Shown here: in pieces, positions 26,150-34,840 of the stretch | Numbering within the stretch: position 1 is the first letter of the stretch | Layout: every line of letters starts with the position of its first letter | NCBI RefSeq assembly: GCF_900215435.1 | Contig: NZ_OCMY01000001.1 | Location: 4,154,001 to 4,218,000, forward strand | DNA: 64,000 nucleotides | Origin: Candidatus Pantoea floridensis | GTDB taxonomy: Bacteria > Pseudomonadota > Gammaproteobacteria > Enterobacterales > Enterobacteriaceae | Direction of reading: 5' to 3' | Notes under the pieces: generated by a model | Seen by the model: only the letters and a program-made list of their open reading frames with translations | What the model was told of the DNA's origin: nothing | Databases searched by the model: none | Position numbers and translations under genes: made by a program

Positions 26150-27676
26150 ATGAGTGAACACATGCTGGATCTGTTTGTGATTGGCGGCGGCATTAACGGC
26201 GCAGGCATTGCGCGCGACGCCGCCGGGCGCGGGTTATCGGTGATGATGTGTGAAAAAGATGACCTCGCCCAGGGCACGTCATCGCGCTCCGGCAAGCTGG
26301 TGCACGGCGGTTTGCGCTATCTGGAATATTATGAGTTTCGTCTGGTGCGTGAAGCGCTTATCGAGCGTGAAGTGTTGCTTAACGCGGCACCGCACATTAT
26401 CTGGCCGATGCGTTTTGTTCTGCCCCACAGCCCGAGCGATCGCCCGGCGTGGCTGGTGCGATTGGGGCTGTTTCTCTATGACCACCTTGGGGGCCGCAAA
26501 AAATTACCGGGCACCCGTTCACTGGATTTAAGCCGCGATCCTGAGGGCGCGGCGCTGCTGGATAGCTATCACAAAGGATTCGAATACTCCGATTGCTGGG
26601 TCGATGACGCGCGACTGGTGACGCTGAATGCGCTGGATGCCGCCGAACGGGGAGCCACCATTCTGCCGCGCACCCGCTGCGTGGCAGCCACGCGCCATAG
26701 CGGCAAATGGGAAATCACCTTGCAGGATGCCAGCGGTGCGTCACGCACTGTGTTTGCCAAAGTGCTGGTAAATGCGGCAGGCCCGTGGGTGCTGGATATC
26801 GTCAATCAGGTGACGCACACCAAAAGCAATCGCAACGTGCGCCTGGTAAAAGGCTCGCACATTATTGTGCCGAAATTCTGGGAAGGTCAGCAGGCTTATC
26901 TGGTGCAAAACACGGATAAGCGCGTGATCTTTATTAACCCGTATGAAGGCGATAACGCGCTGATCGGCACCACCGATATTGCGTGGGAAGGCAAAGCGGA
27001 AGCGGTCACGGTCGATGATAGCGAGCAGCAATACTTGATCGATGTGGTTAATCGCTATTTTAAGGTGAAACTGCGCGCCAACGACGTGATAACGCGCTTT
27101 TCCGGCGTGCGTCCGCTGTTTGATGACGGCAAAGGCAATCCCTCTGCCGTCACGCGAGACTATGTTTTCGACCTCGACGATCGGCAAAACGCCCCGCTGC
27201 TGCACGTATTTGGCGGTAAAATCACCACCTTCCGTAAGCTCGCTGAGCACGCCATGCAAAAACTGGCGCCCTACTTCCCGAACATGGGTGCCGACTGGAC
27301 GCGCGCCGCCACCTTACCGGGCGGCGATATGCCGCACGCCGATTTCGAGACGTTTTTAGAGCAGGTTAAATCACGCTGGCCGTGGCTGCCTCAGCCGCTG
27401 CGGAAACACTACGCGCGTCTGTACGGCACACGTATGGACAAGCTTATCGATCACGCCAATGCGTTGGGCGATCTGGGACGTCATTTCGGTGGGCAGCTGT
27501 ATGAAGCTGAGGTGCGCTATCTGGTGGAATACGAATGGGCGCAGCAGGCAGAGGATGTGCTCTGGCGCCGCACCAAGCATAAGCTGCATCTCGATGAGGC
27601 GCAGCAGCAGGCTTTCACGCAGTGGTTCAACGCCACCTATGCTGCCCCCGCACCGCTGCGTGCGCACGCCGGATAA
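26150..27676 (+). CDS. eryB: Erythritol-phosphate dehydrogenase, GlpD-like flavoprotein (EryB)
   Basis: 508 residues. FAD-binding motif DLFVIGGGINGAGIARDAAGRG (given in part) at the N-terminus, then the GlpD signature SGKLVHGGLRYLEYYEFRLV, and a C-terminal DAO_C-like domain. Glycerol 3-phosphate dehydrogenases and EryB oxidise the polyol phosphate and pass electrons to quinone at the membrane. It follows eryA by 10 bases with AAGGAG before its ATG. Context makes erythritol 4-phosphate the likely substrate rather than glycerol 3-phosphate. Confidence 0.87.
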   Translation: MSEHMLDLFVIGGGINGAGIARDAAGRGLSVMMCEKDDLAQGTSSRSGKLVHGGLRYLEYYEFRLVREALIEREVLLNAAPHIIWPMRFVLPHSPSDRPAWLVRLGLFLYDHLGGRKKLPGTRSLDLSRDPEGAALLDSYHKGFEYSDCWVDDARLVTLNALDAAERGATILPRTRCVAATRHSGKWEITLQDASGASRTVFAKVLVNAAGPWVLDIVNQVTHTKSNRNVRLVKGSHIIVPKFWEGQQAYLVQNTDKRVIFINPYEGDNALIGTTDIAWEGKAEAVTVDDSEQQYLIDVVNRYFKVKLRANDVITRFSGVRPLFDDGKGNPSAVTRDYVFDLDDRQNAPLLHVFGGKITTFRKLAEHAMQKLAPYFPNMGADWTRAATLPGGDMPHADFETFLEQVKSRWPWLPQPLRKHYARLYGTRMDKLIDHANALGDLGRHFGGQLYEAEVRYLVEYEWAQQAEDVLWRRTKHKLHLDEAQQQAFTQWFNATYAAPAPLRAHAG

Positions 27677-27686
27677 GAGGTGAACC

Positions 27687-28625
27687 ATGCCGTTAACGCT
27701 GTCACTCAATACCAACCCGCTGGTGAACCGCTTTGCCGATCCCCAGGATTTGATTCACACCGTGGCGCAGCAGATTCGCATTCGTGACGTGCAGCTGACC
27801 CACGAATTTATCAATCCCAGCTGGCCCGCTGCCACCATAAACCGCATGACGCGGCGCATGCAGCAGGCGCTGGGCGCAACGGGCGTGCGCATCACGTCGG
27901 GTATGACCGGACCTTATGGCCGCCTCAACCATTTTGGCCATCCTGACGTTGCGGTACGCCGTTACTACGTAGACTGGTTCAAAACCTTTGCCGACATTAC
28001 CGCGGAACTGGGCGGTGCTGCAGTGGGTTCGCAGTTTGCCATTTTTACCCAGCAAGATTTCAACGATACGACGCGCCGCGCCGCGTTAATCGACATTGCC
28101 ATTGATTGCTGGGCTGAGGTGGCCGAACACGCAAAATCCGCCGGGTTAACATACCTGTTCTGGGAACCGATGAGCGTGGGCCGCGAATTCGGTGAAACCA
28201 TCCCGGCCTGTTTAGCCCTGCAGCAGCGGCTGAGCCAGGCAGCAATGGCCGTACCGATGTGGATGATGGCAGATATCGATCACGGTGATGTTACCTCTGC
28301 CGATCCGCGCGACTTCGATCCTTACGCGTGGGCGGAAGCGGTGCCGCGCTACTCGCCGATTATCCACATCAAGCAGAGCATGCTGGATAAAGGCGGCCAC
28401 AGACCGTTTACATTGCAGTACAATGCCGGCGGCCGCATTCAGCCCCAGCCACTGCTGGACGCGCTGGCGCGTGGGGGAGCGCAGGATAATGAGATCTGTC
28501 TGGAGCTGAGCTTTAAAGAACGCGAGCCGACAGATAGCAACGTGGTCAATGAGATTGCCGAGAGCGTCGCCTTCTGGGCCGGGCATATCGATACCGGCGT
28601 GCAGGATCTGCATTTGTCTAACTAA
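27687..28625 (+). CDS. eryC: Tetrulose-phosphate epimerase/racemase (EryC-like)
   Basis: 312 residues of the sugar-phosphate isomerase/AP-endonuclease-2 TIM-barrel type. Possible metal ligands lie in FWEPMSVGREF, MMADIDHGDVT and CLELSFKERE. EryC of Brucella converts the keto-tetrose phosphate made by EryB to its epimer. It starts 10 bases after eryB with GAGGTG upstream. Assignment rests on both family look and its place between eryB and eryD. Confidence 0.82.
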   Translation: MPLTLSLNTNPLVNRFADPQDLIHTVAQQIRIRDVQLTHEFINPSWPAATINRMTRRMQQALGATGVRITSGMTGPYGRLNHFGHPDVAVRRYYVDWFKTFADITAELGGAAVGSQFAIFTQQDFNDTTRRAALIDIAIDCWAEVAEHAKSAGLTYLFWEPMSVGREFGETIPACLALQQRLSQAAMAVPMWMMADIDHGDVTSADPRDFDPYAWAEAVPRYSPIIHIKQSMLDKGGHRPFTLQYNAGGRIQPQPLLDALARGGAQDNEICLELSFKEREPTDSNVVNEIAESVAFWAGHIDTGVQDLHLSN

Positions 28626-28638
28626 CAGGACGTAAACC

Positions 28639-29592
28639 ATGAAACCGGCTCCAACCTCTACTGAACGCGACGAATCTCTGGCGCTGCGCGCCGCCTGGCT
28701 GCACTACGTTGGCGGCTTGACGCAGGCCGAAGTCGCGAAACGGCTTGGGCTGCCGTCGGTTAAAACGCACCGTATGATTGCGCGCGTGGTGGCGGAAGGC
28801 GCGGTAAAGGTATCCATTGATGGCGATATCGTGGCCTGCGTGGCGTTAGAAGATCGACTGCGCGCAAAGTTCGGCTTGAACTTTTGCCAGGTCGCGCCCG
28901 ATCTCGGTGAAGAGGGATTGCCGGTGCGCGCATTGGGTATGGCGGGCGCGGACTATCTGCGCAATCTCCTGGCTTCATCGCCCTCCACCACGCTAGGCCT
29001 TGGGCATGGTCGCACCCTTTCCGCTGCCATCCACCAGCTGCCACGCATCGATGCGCCGCACATGCGTTTTGTCTCGCTGCTTGGCTGTTTGACGCGCAAC
29101 TACGCGCTGAATCCGCACGATGTTATGCATCGCATCGCGGAGAAAACCGGTGCACAAGCCTACATGATGCCGGTACCGTTTTTTGCTAATACCCAGGAAG
29201 ATCGTGACGTCCTGCTGGCGCAGCGTGGCGTGAGTGAGGTGTTTGCCATGGCGGCGCAGAGCGAAATTAAACTGGTGGGGATTGGCACGGTGGAACCGGC
29301 GGCGCAGCTGGTTGAGGCCGGTATGATTGATGAAGCAGAGATCAACGACATCTCCTCATCGGGCGCGGTCGGTGAATTACTCGGGCATTTCTTTGACGCT
29401 AACGGGCAGATGATTAACACCAATCTGACGTCGCGCACCTTGTCGGTGGAACTGGATCTGGCGCATCGCGCAGAGATTGTGGCGCTGGCAGGCGGCGTCA
29501 GCAAAGTTGAAGCGATCCGCGCGGTGCTCGCCAGCGGGCTGGTAACCGGTTTGATTACCGATGAAGTAACGGCGCAGGCGCTGGTATCGTAA
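28639..29592 (+). CDS. eryD: SorC/DeoR-like transcriptional regulator EryD
   Basis: 317 residues: an N-terminal HTH (LTQAEVAKRLGLPSVKTHRMIARVV in two parts, about 28-52) and a SorC-type sugar-binding domain (GLGHGRTLSAAI near 114-125, MMPVPFFANTQEDRDVL, LVGIGTVEPAAQL). In Brucella EryD represses the ery operon and erythritol relieves it. It is the last gene of the operon, so autoregulation is expected. Confidence 0.87.
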   Translation: MKPAPTSTERDESLALRAAWLHYVGGLTQAEVAKRLGLPSVKTHRMIARVVAEGAVKVSIDGDIVACVALEDRLRAKFGLNFCQVAPDLGEEGLPVRALGMAGADYLRNLLASSPSTTLGLGHGRTLSAAIHQLPRIDAPHMRFVSLLGCLTRNYALNPHDVMHRIAEKTGAQAYMMPVPFFANTQEDRDVLLAQRGVSEVFAMAAQSEIKLVGIGTVEPAAQLVEAGMIDEAEINDISSSGAVGELLGHFFDANGQMINTNLTSRTLSVELDLAHRAEIVALAGGVSKVEAIRAVLASGLVTGLITDEVTAQALVS

Positions 29593-29604
29593 TTTCAACC
29601 TCAA

Positions 29605-29653
29605 TGTTCTCTGTACAGTACATATAAGGCCTATATGTGCTGTATAGAGAACA
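29605..29653 (+). promoter_or_regulatory. Long imperfect hairpin between eryD and the second hip module
   Basis: Bases 29605-29626 and 29632-29653 form a 22-bp stem around a 5-base loop. Every position pairs as RNA: 20 Watson-Crick pairs and two G-U wobbles (29619/29639 and 29613/29645). It starts 13 bases after the eryD stop. As RNA it could end eryD transcripts; as DNA its left half is repeated at 29703-29736 over the hip promoter region. Confidence 0.6.
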
Positions 29654-29702
29654 CCCACCTTCATTTTCCCAAGATGGATTAGAATTTCTCCTCGGTTTAT
29701 AG

Positions 29703-29736
29703 TGTTCTATATGTAGTACATATAACGGCTATTTGT
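29703..29736 (+). promoter_or_regulatory. Second copy of the hip upstream element
   Basis: TGTTCT-N6-AGTACATATAA followed by a CTAT-N-TGT end repeats the left part of the hairpin at 29605-29638, exactly 98 bases away. It ends 19 bases before the hipB-like start. Paired copies upstream of an autoregulated antitoxin suggest operator sites for this XRE protein. Confidence 0.5.
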
Positions 29737-29755
29737 ATTGTGTATGGAGCAAATC

Positions 29756-30103
29756 ATGACTTTTGTTGGATCCCCCCCCTCTCGATATGCTCAGGAAGCC
29801 ATTACGTTATTGGCTTCTCTGATTCGTGCTGAACGTATTGAGAAACAGATCCCCGCCGCAGAATTGGCAGAAAGAGCCGGAATTTCTCGGGGAACGTTAT
29901 ATCGCGTTGAGCAAGGCGATGTTAAATGCCAGATTGGCACCTATTTTGAGATTGCGGCCATTTTGGGTATTCCTCTTTTTGATACAGAGGTGAGTTTGCC
30001 ATCATTGGTCAGTCATCGTAATCGTGTGGAGGAAAAGCTAAAGCTATTACCAAAACACACCAGTAAAATAAAGAGCACCAGGAAGGTGAAAGATGACTTC
30101 TGA
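29756..30103 (+). CDS. HipB-like XRE-family antitoxin/regulator (module 2)
   Basis: 115 residues: a Cro/C1-type HTH in the middle (IPAAELAERAGISRGTLYRVE) and a basic, disordered-looking C-terminus rich in Lys. The start at 29756 is fixed by GGAG six bases upstream; a TTG at 29738 and an ATG at 29744 are less likely. It overlaps the HipA-like start by 11 bases, as in module 1, and is not closely similar to that antitoxin. Confidence 0.85.
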   Translation: MTFVGSPPSRYAQEAITLLASLIRAERIEKQIPAAELAERAGISRGTLYRVEQGDVKCQIGTYFEIAAILGIPLFDTEVSLPSLVSHRNRVEEKLKLLPKHTSKIKSTRKVKDDF

Positions 30104-31340
30104 ACAGCATGTTAGAGAAGCTTACGTATGGATATGGTTGCCGGGTGAAACTCACCCGGTGGTAGCGGGAAGACTGGAAACTGAGGGAGACACTCTCTTT
30201 TTCAACTATGGTCGCAGTTACCTACAACGAGAAAATCGTATTCCGCTTAATCCGAACGAACTTCCTTTGCGTACGGGTATTATTCCTCCTTTGAATGGCC
30301 TGAAAATTGCGGGTTGTATTCGAGATAGCGCGCCTGATGCTTGGGGCCGTCGTGTCATCATTAACCGTCGTATGGGACGAAAAGGTGCCAATGTTGATAC
30401 CGGAATGCTTGATGAACTGACCTACCTGATGGAGTCCGGTTCAGATCGCATTGGTGCTTTGGATTTCCAACATTCCGCAACGGACTATATTCCCAGAGCC
30501 GCTGAAAATGTGAGTCTTCCTGAATTACTCGAGTCAGCCGATCGGGTTGAAAAAGGTGTGCCGTTGACAGCAGAACTGGATCAAGCGTTGTTTCATGGCA
30601 CATCGATTGGCGGCGCACGTCCAAAAGCGTTAATCGAATTTGATGGAAAAAAATATATCGCTAAATTTTCAGCCAGTGCCGATATATGGAATGTGGTAAA
30701 GGGCGAATTTCTTGCAATGCGGCTTGCATATTTCGCAGGCTTAAATGTCGCACCCGTGCAGCTTGTTAAGGCTGGAGGGCGCGATGTGATCATGATTGAG
30801 CGCTTTGACCGTGAATACCAATCCAATGGATGGACACGCAAAGTTATGCTCTCCGCTCTGACTTTGTTTGAACTCGACGATATGCTCGCACGCTATGCCA
30901 GTTATGAGACGTTAGCTGAAATAATTCGTCAGCGCTTCGCATCACCCAATCAGACATTGTTGGAACTGTATAAGCGGCTCTGTTTCAATATTCTTTGCGG
31001 CAATACCGATGATCATGCGCGAAATCACGCCGCATTTTGGGATGGTAATACCTTTAGTCTGACGCCAGCTTATGACATTTGCCCGCAGGGGCGAGCGGGT
31101 AATGAAGCTTCTCAGGCTATGCTCATCAGCGGCAATAATAATTTAAGCCGCATGACCAGTTGTCTGAACGCGGCCCATCATTTTGCGTTGAGTCGCACTG
31201 ATGCGCATGAGCAGTTCATGATGATGAAAACGTCGATCGAAAGCCACTGGCGCAACGTATGTGATGAAGCAGAACTGAACCAGGTTGACCGCGCAAGTCT
31301 ATGGGGCAGGCAATTTATCAATCCATTTTCACTTGAATGA
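30093..31340 (+). CDS. HipA-family serine/threonine kinase toxin (module 2)
   Basis: 415 residues. Gly-rich loop HGTSIGGARPKAL (Ser171), catalytic loop CGNTDDHARNH (Asp306/307, Asn311) and metal-site Asp328 in TPAYDIC are all intact. AAGGTG precedes the ATG. This copy diverges from module 1 and the gene pair is visibly AT-richer than the flanking ery and polyol operons, which suggests separate acquisition. It would act as a growth-arresting kinase held by the XRE partner. Confidence 0.88.
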   Translation: MTSEQHVREAYVWIWLPGETHPVVAGRLETEGDTLFFNYGRSYLQRENRIPLNPNELPLRTGIIPPLNGLKIAGCIRDSAPDAWGRRVIINRRMGRKGANVDTGMLDELTYLMESGSDRIGALDFQHSATDYIPRAAENVSLPELLESADRVEKGVPLTAELDQALFHGTSIGGARPKALIEFDGKKYIAKFSASADIWNVVKGEFLAMRLAYFAGLNVAPVQLVKAGGRDVIMIERFDREYQSNGWTRKVMLSALTLFELDDMLARYASYETLAEIIRQRFASPNQTLLELYKRLCFNILCGNTDDHARNHAAFWDGNTFSLTPAYDICPQGRAGNEASQAMLISGNNNLSRMTSCLNAAHHFALSRTDAHEQFMMMKTSIESHWRNVCDEAELNQVDRASLWGRQFINPFSLE

Positions 31341-31364
31341 CACACGCAGTGATGGGTTCGTCAG

Positions 31365-32105
31365 TTAAACCAAATTTAGCGCTACACCCTGCGCACGCAG
31401 CGTCTTTTGATAGGCGGTATCCAGTCCGTCATCGGTGATAAGCGTTTGAAACGGCTGTGTGGGGGCCAGCGCAAACGAATGAATCTGGCCAAACTTCGAT
31501 GAATCGGTCAGCGCGATGGTGTGGGTGGGTTTTTCCATAATGGCATTCACCACGTCACAGCGCAGCATGTCGCGACTGGTAAAACCGGTCACCGCATCCC
31601 AGCCATCAATGCCGATAAAGGCTTTATGAAAATTAAGATGCTGAATGCATAAGCGCGTCAGCGGCCCCACCACCGATTCGCTGCTTTTTTGAAAAAGACC
31701 GCCGAGGATAATCACATCGCCGCCCTTTTCGCGCAGCAATCCGGCGATGTAATGACTCACGGTAATGATTGTGATATCGCTGCGATCGCTCAGTTCGCGT
31801 GCCAGCAACGCATTGGTGCTACCCCCTTCGATAAACACCGTTTCCCCGCTGTTCACCAACGACGCCGCATATTCCGCCAGCCGTTTTTTCACGGCAAAGC
31901 GGGTTTGCATGCGCGCACCAATGTCATCGCTCTCTGGCGCCACGGCAGAGCCGTGCACGCGGCGCAAAAAGCCGCCTTTCTCCAATAGATTGAGATCCTG
32001 ACGCACGGTCACTTCCGAAACGCCGGTGGTTTGCGCCAGTTCAGTTACGCTGACGCTACCGCGCTCGCTAACCAATTGAATAATTTGCTGATGACGTGCG
32101 TTCAT
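31365..32105 (-). CDS. yciT: DeoR-family regulator YciT
   Basis: 246 residues, close to E. coli YciT over its whole length: N-terminal HTH ([30 protein letters not shown] in two parts), then the sensor domain ([37 protein letters not shown]). YciT is a DeoR-type regulator connected with osmotic stress genes in E. coli. It follows ybiU on the same strand with a 42-base gap and is convergent with the hipA-like gene. Confidence 0.85.
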   Translation of the reverse strand: MNARHQQIIQLVSERGSVSVTELAQTTGVSEVTVRQDLNLLEKGGFLRRVHGSAVAPESDDIGARMQTRFAVKKRLAEYAASLVNSGETVFIEGGSTNALLARELSDRSDITIITVSHYIAGLLREKGGDVIILGGLFQKSSESVVGPLTRLCIQHLNFHKAFIGIDGWDAVTGFTSRDMLRCDVVNAIMEKPTHTIALTDSSKFGQIHSFALAPTQPFQTLITDDGLDTAYQKTLRAQGVALNLV

Positions 32106-32147
32106 AACACCCGCTGCCGAAAGATTTTTGCCAAGCTTACCAGAAAT

Positions 32148-33410
32148 TCAGTCCAATCCCAGACTGCGGCGACCGTTGGCATTCAGCGCCTCAGGCGTGA
32201 AACGGTTGCGCCAGTGTGTTTCGTAATCTTCTGGCGGGAAATCGCCCGGCGACGCACCGCTGGCCAGCGCCTGCGCGACTTTGCTGGCATAAGCCGCATT
32301 TTTCTCACACAGCGGCGCGGCAGGAATGTACATCACATTGCCCCAACCTTGCTGGTTTTCAACCGGAGCAACCGAATGGATCACATCACAGTGCCACCAC
32401 ACCGAATCGCCCGCCTGCAGCGCCGGAATCGAACATAAACCCTCAATCAGCTCGGGATGCCACTGCGCAGATACCGGCAGCACCTTGCCCGGCGCGACGC
32501 CGCACAGCTCATCTTCTGGTACATCATTCAGCAGCGGACGCAACAGCAAATAGGCCATTGCTTCCGGCACCGGCACCACATGCAGCAAACCTTGCCCAAG
32601 TTGCATATCCGATAGCGCCGTCCAGCCCTGGAAGGTACGGAATGCCGAGCACTTGGTGGTGGTGCCAGATTGATATTCATTCACTTCCGTGCGGTGCGCC
32701 GCATCCCACGGATCGTATTGATCAAACTGGTTGGTGAAGATTTTACTGAACACCTGCTGATAAGCCGGCAGCAACCACCGCTCCAGCGCGCCGGAATCGG
32801 TATGCGCGCCGAGCCCTTTTGAGGTGGTGCCCGGTAAACGGCGGCGAATGCGGTCGGGATAGATAATGCTGACGTCCGGCTCAAACCAGCGCATACCGCG
32901 CGACTCAAACTTCCATAGGCGATTGAGGAAGGACTGCGTCTGCGCCATGGCTTCACTTTGGCGCGCTGACATTTGCGCATCGCTCCAGTAAATCGGATAG
33001 ATTTCCGGGCGTGAGGCCTCAAGATTTCCGAAGAAGTTATCGCCTGGCCCTGTGTAGACATTATCGAAATCATTGTCATCGAGGTACTTGAGCATTGATT
33101 CATCCCACGCCAATGCCTGATCGCGCGCGAAAGTTTGTTTCACCACCACGCAGCCGCGACGACGAATATGATCCTTCACTGCCTCGCTGACGCGTCCGGC
33201 AGCGATGTCCTGCTGAGTGACTTGCGGCCATGCCGATCCGTTTTGGGCTTCTTCGGCGCGGGCGGCGGCAATTTCGTTAACGATTTTGCTTCTGACTTGT
33301 TCAAACAGCCCTTCGACATCGCCAATCTGCTCTCTCAGCGCTTTTTTCATCAGGCGGACGTTCTGTTTGAAATCATCAGGTTGCTGTAAAGACGTGAAGG
33401 TTGTGTTCAT
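32148..33410 (-). CDS. ybiU: YbiU, DUF1479 putative Fe(II)/2-oxoglutarate-type oxygenase
   Basis: 420 residues, same length and strongly similar to E. coli YbiU (DUF1479). A cupin-type jelly roll is suggested by the metal motif AHTDSGALERW (His203, Asp205) and a distal His in WWHCDVIHSV. No substrate is known. GGAG lies six bases before the ATG. It is divergent from the second polyol operon and shares its 390-base upstream region, so a link to that pathway is possible but not shown. Confidence 0.87.
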   Translation of the reverse strand: MNTTFTSLQQPDDFKQNVRLMKKALREQIGDVEGLFEQVRSKIVNEIAAARAEEAQNGSAWPQVTQQDIAAGRVSEAVKDHIRRRGCVVVKQTFARDQALAWDESMLKYLDDNDFDNVYTGPGDNFFGNLEASRPEIYPIYWSDAQMSARQSEAMAQTQSFLNRLWKFESRGMRWFEPDVSIIYPDRIRRRLPGTTSKGLGAHTDSGALERWLLPAYQQVFSKIFTNQFDQYDPWDAAHRTEVNEYQSGTTTKCSAFRTFQGWTALSDMQLGQGLLHVVPVPEAMAYLLLRPLLNDVPEDELCGVAPGKVLPVSAQWHPELIEGLCSIPALQAGDSVWWHCDVIHSVAPVENQQGWGNVMYIPAAPLCEKNAAYASKVAQALASGASPGDFPPEDYETHWRNRFTPEALNANGRRSLGLD

Positions 33411-33654
33411 GAGGTGCTCCGATTTGATTGCCTAAAATCTTCATTCGAAATAAATTACACTTCATTCATAACCAATAAAGAACAATTAACAATCACGCAA
33501 CCTTATAATTGGGATCTTTATCACGCATAAAGCTGATGACAGGTTTCATATGAAAGCATGGGCACACCAACGACGATCAACGCCGCTTGCACCCAGCCTA
33601 AGAGTGCAATTAGTGAACGCACTCACAACTACGAAACAATTCGTTAACCATAAA

Positions 33655-33683
33655 TTGATCTTTTTCGCGCCAGCTTTTATACC
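33655..33683 (+). promoter_or_regulatory. Promoter of the second polyol operon
   Basis: TTGATC (33655-33660) and TATACC (33678-33683) are 17 bases apart, which puts the start of transcription near 33690, inside the large palindrome that follows. The rest of the 391-base gap (33411-33801) has no gene; an inverted pair GAGTGC / GCACTC lies at 33602-33624. Confidence 0.5.
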
Positions 33684-33685
33684 TT

Positions 33686-33721
33686 GTGAAAATTATTTCA
33701 TGCATAAGAAATAATTTTCAC
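33686..33721 (+). promoter_or_regulatory. Large palindromic operator candidate of the second polyol operon
   Basis: Perfect 14-bp arms GTGAAAATTATTTC / GAAATAATTTTCAC with an 8-base centre, about 80 bases before the binding protein start and directly over the predicted transcription start. It is the longest perfect inverted repeat I see in the window after the terminators. The operon encodes a SorC-family regulator, the obvious candidate to bind it. Confidence 0.6.
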
Positions 33722-33801
33722 GATTAACGCCGGCTCGTTTTTCCGCGTTTTGTTGTCACGGCTGAGCCATACACATTCAGCGTCAGTTCCGGGGAAAAAA
33801 C

Positions 33802-34830
33802 ATGAAAAAAATCACCGCACTTCTCGCGAGTTTATTGCTGGCGGGCAGTTTCACCAGCACCGTAAGCGCCGCCGATGACGCGCCGCAATTTCGCTGTAAG
33901 CCCGGCGAAACCTATTATATGAACGTGATGGTAACCGGCGTGGAATACTGGTTCCCGGTCTATGAAATGTTCAAACAGGCGGCGCACCAGCTGGGCTGCA
34001 AAACCGTTTACGGCGGCACGCCAGCCTATGATGTTAACCAACAGCTCTCCAGCTTTGAGCAAATCCTGGCGCAAAAACCCGCCGGTATCTTTCTTCATCC
34101 GATGAATCCCGATCCGTTTATTGAACCGATTAATCGCGCCGCTGAAATGGGCATTCCGGTAGTGACCTTCGCCGCCGATTCTCCCAACAGCAAACGCGTC
34201 GCTTACATCACCTCGGACAACTTCCGTGAAGGCAAAGCCGCTGCCGATGAGCTTGGCAAAGCGATGGGTAAAGGCGCAGAGTTTGCCGTACTGGAAAACC
34301 CGGGGCAGGATAATCACGATCGTCGCGTCACCGCTTTTATCAACGAAATGAAAGCCGCCTTCCCGGATAGCAAACTGGTGGCGCGCGCCGCCACCAATCA
34401 GGATCCTTCAAAGGCGTATAACGCCGTGCTCTCAATGCTGCAGGCCAACCCTAACCTCAAAGGCATCTTCATGCCGGAAGCCAGCTCGGCGATCGGTGCC
34501 GCGCAGGCGGTGGCGGAAAATGGCGGCAAAGTAAAAGTGATGACCGTCGATGTTAACGCCAAGGTGCTGGATATGATTAAAAGCGGCCAGGTGTTTGGCG
34601 CCATCAATCCGAATCAGGGCATCCAGGGTTATATGGGCTTTATGACCTTATTCCTCGCCGCTCATCCGGAACTGATCGATCCCATGAACGATGCCAAACG
34701 CAACGGCACCAATCCTTTCGCCTTCCCCATCCTCGATAACGGCTATGCGGTGGTGACAAAAGACAATGCCGACGATTTCCGCTGGGATGCCTATCTGAAA
34801 CGCCGTGGTACCAAAGGCATCAACGAGTAA
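33802..34830 (+). CDS. Sugar/polyol ABC transporter binding protein (second operon)
   Basis: 342-residue periplasmic binding protein of the ribose/LsrB-type family, with a signal peptide ending at VSAAD near residue 24. Family marks: NVMVTGVEYWFPVYEMFKQA in the first lobe, GIFLHPMNPDPFIEPINRA, and GIFMPEASSAIGAAQAV. It is the first gene of a seven-gene operon and clearly not a close copy of the EryG-like protein. Ligand unknown; a pentitol, hexitol or tetritol is suggested by the downstream enzymes. Confidence 0.85.
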   Translation: MKKITALLASLLLAGSFTSTVSAADDAPQFRCKPGETYYMNVMVTGVEYWFPVYEMFKQAAHQLGCKTVYGGTPAYDVNQQLSSFEQILAQKPAGIFLHPMNPDPFIEPINRAAEMGIPVVTFAADSPNSKRVAYITSDNFREGKAAADELGKAMGKGAEFAVLENPGQDNHDRRVTAFINEMKAAFPDSKLVARAATNQDPSKAYNAVLSMLQANPNLKGIFMPEASSAIGAAQAVAENGGKVKVMTVDVNAKVLDMIKSGQVFGAINPNQGIQGYMGFMTLFLAAHPELIDPMNDAKRNGTNPFAFPILDNGYAVVTKDNADDFRWDAYLKRRGTKGINE

Positions 34831-34840
34831 GGTGACAATC

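Noticed and set aside
26150..27676. Housekeeping aerobic glycerol 3-phosphate dehydrogenase (glpD)
   Set aside because: Family resemblance is strong, but its tight placement between an FGGY kinase, EryC and EryD favours EryB.
33602..33624. GAGTGC / GCACTC inverted pair as main operator of the second polyol operon
   Set aside because: Short arms with an 11-base gap; the 14-bp palindrome over the predicted start is a much stronger candidate.
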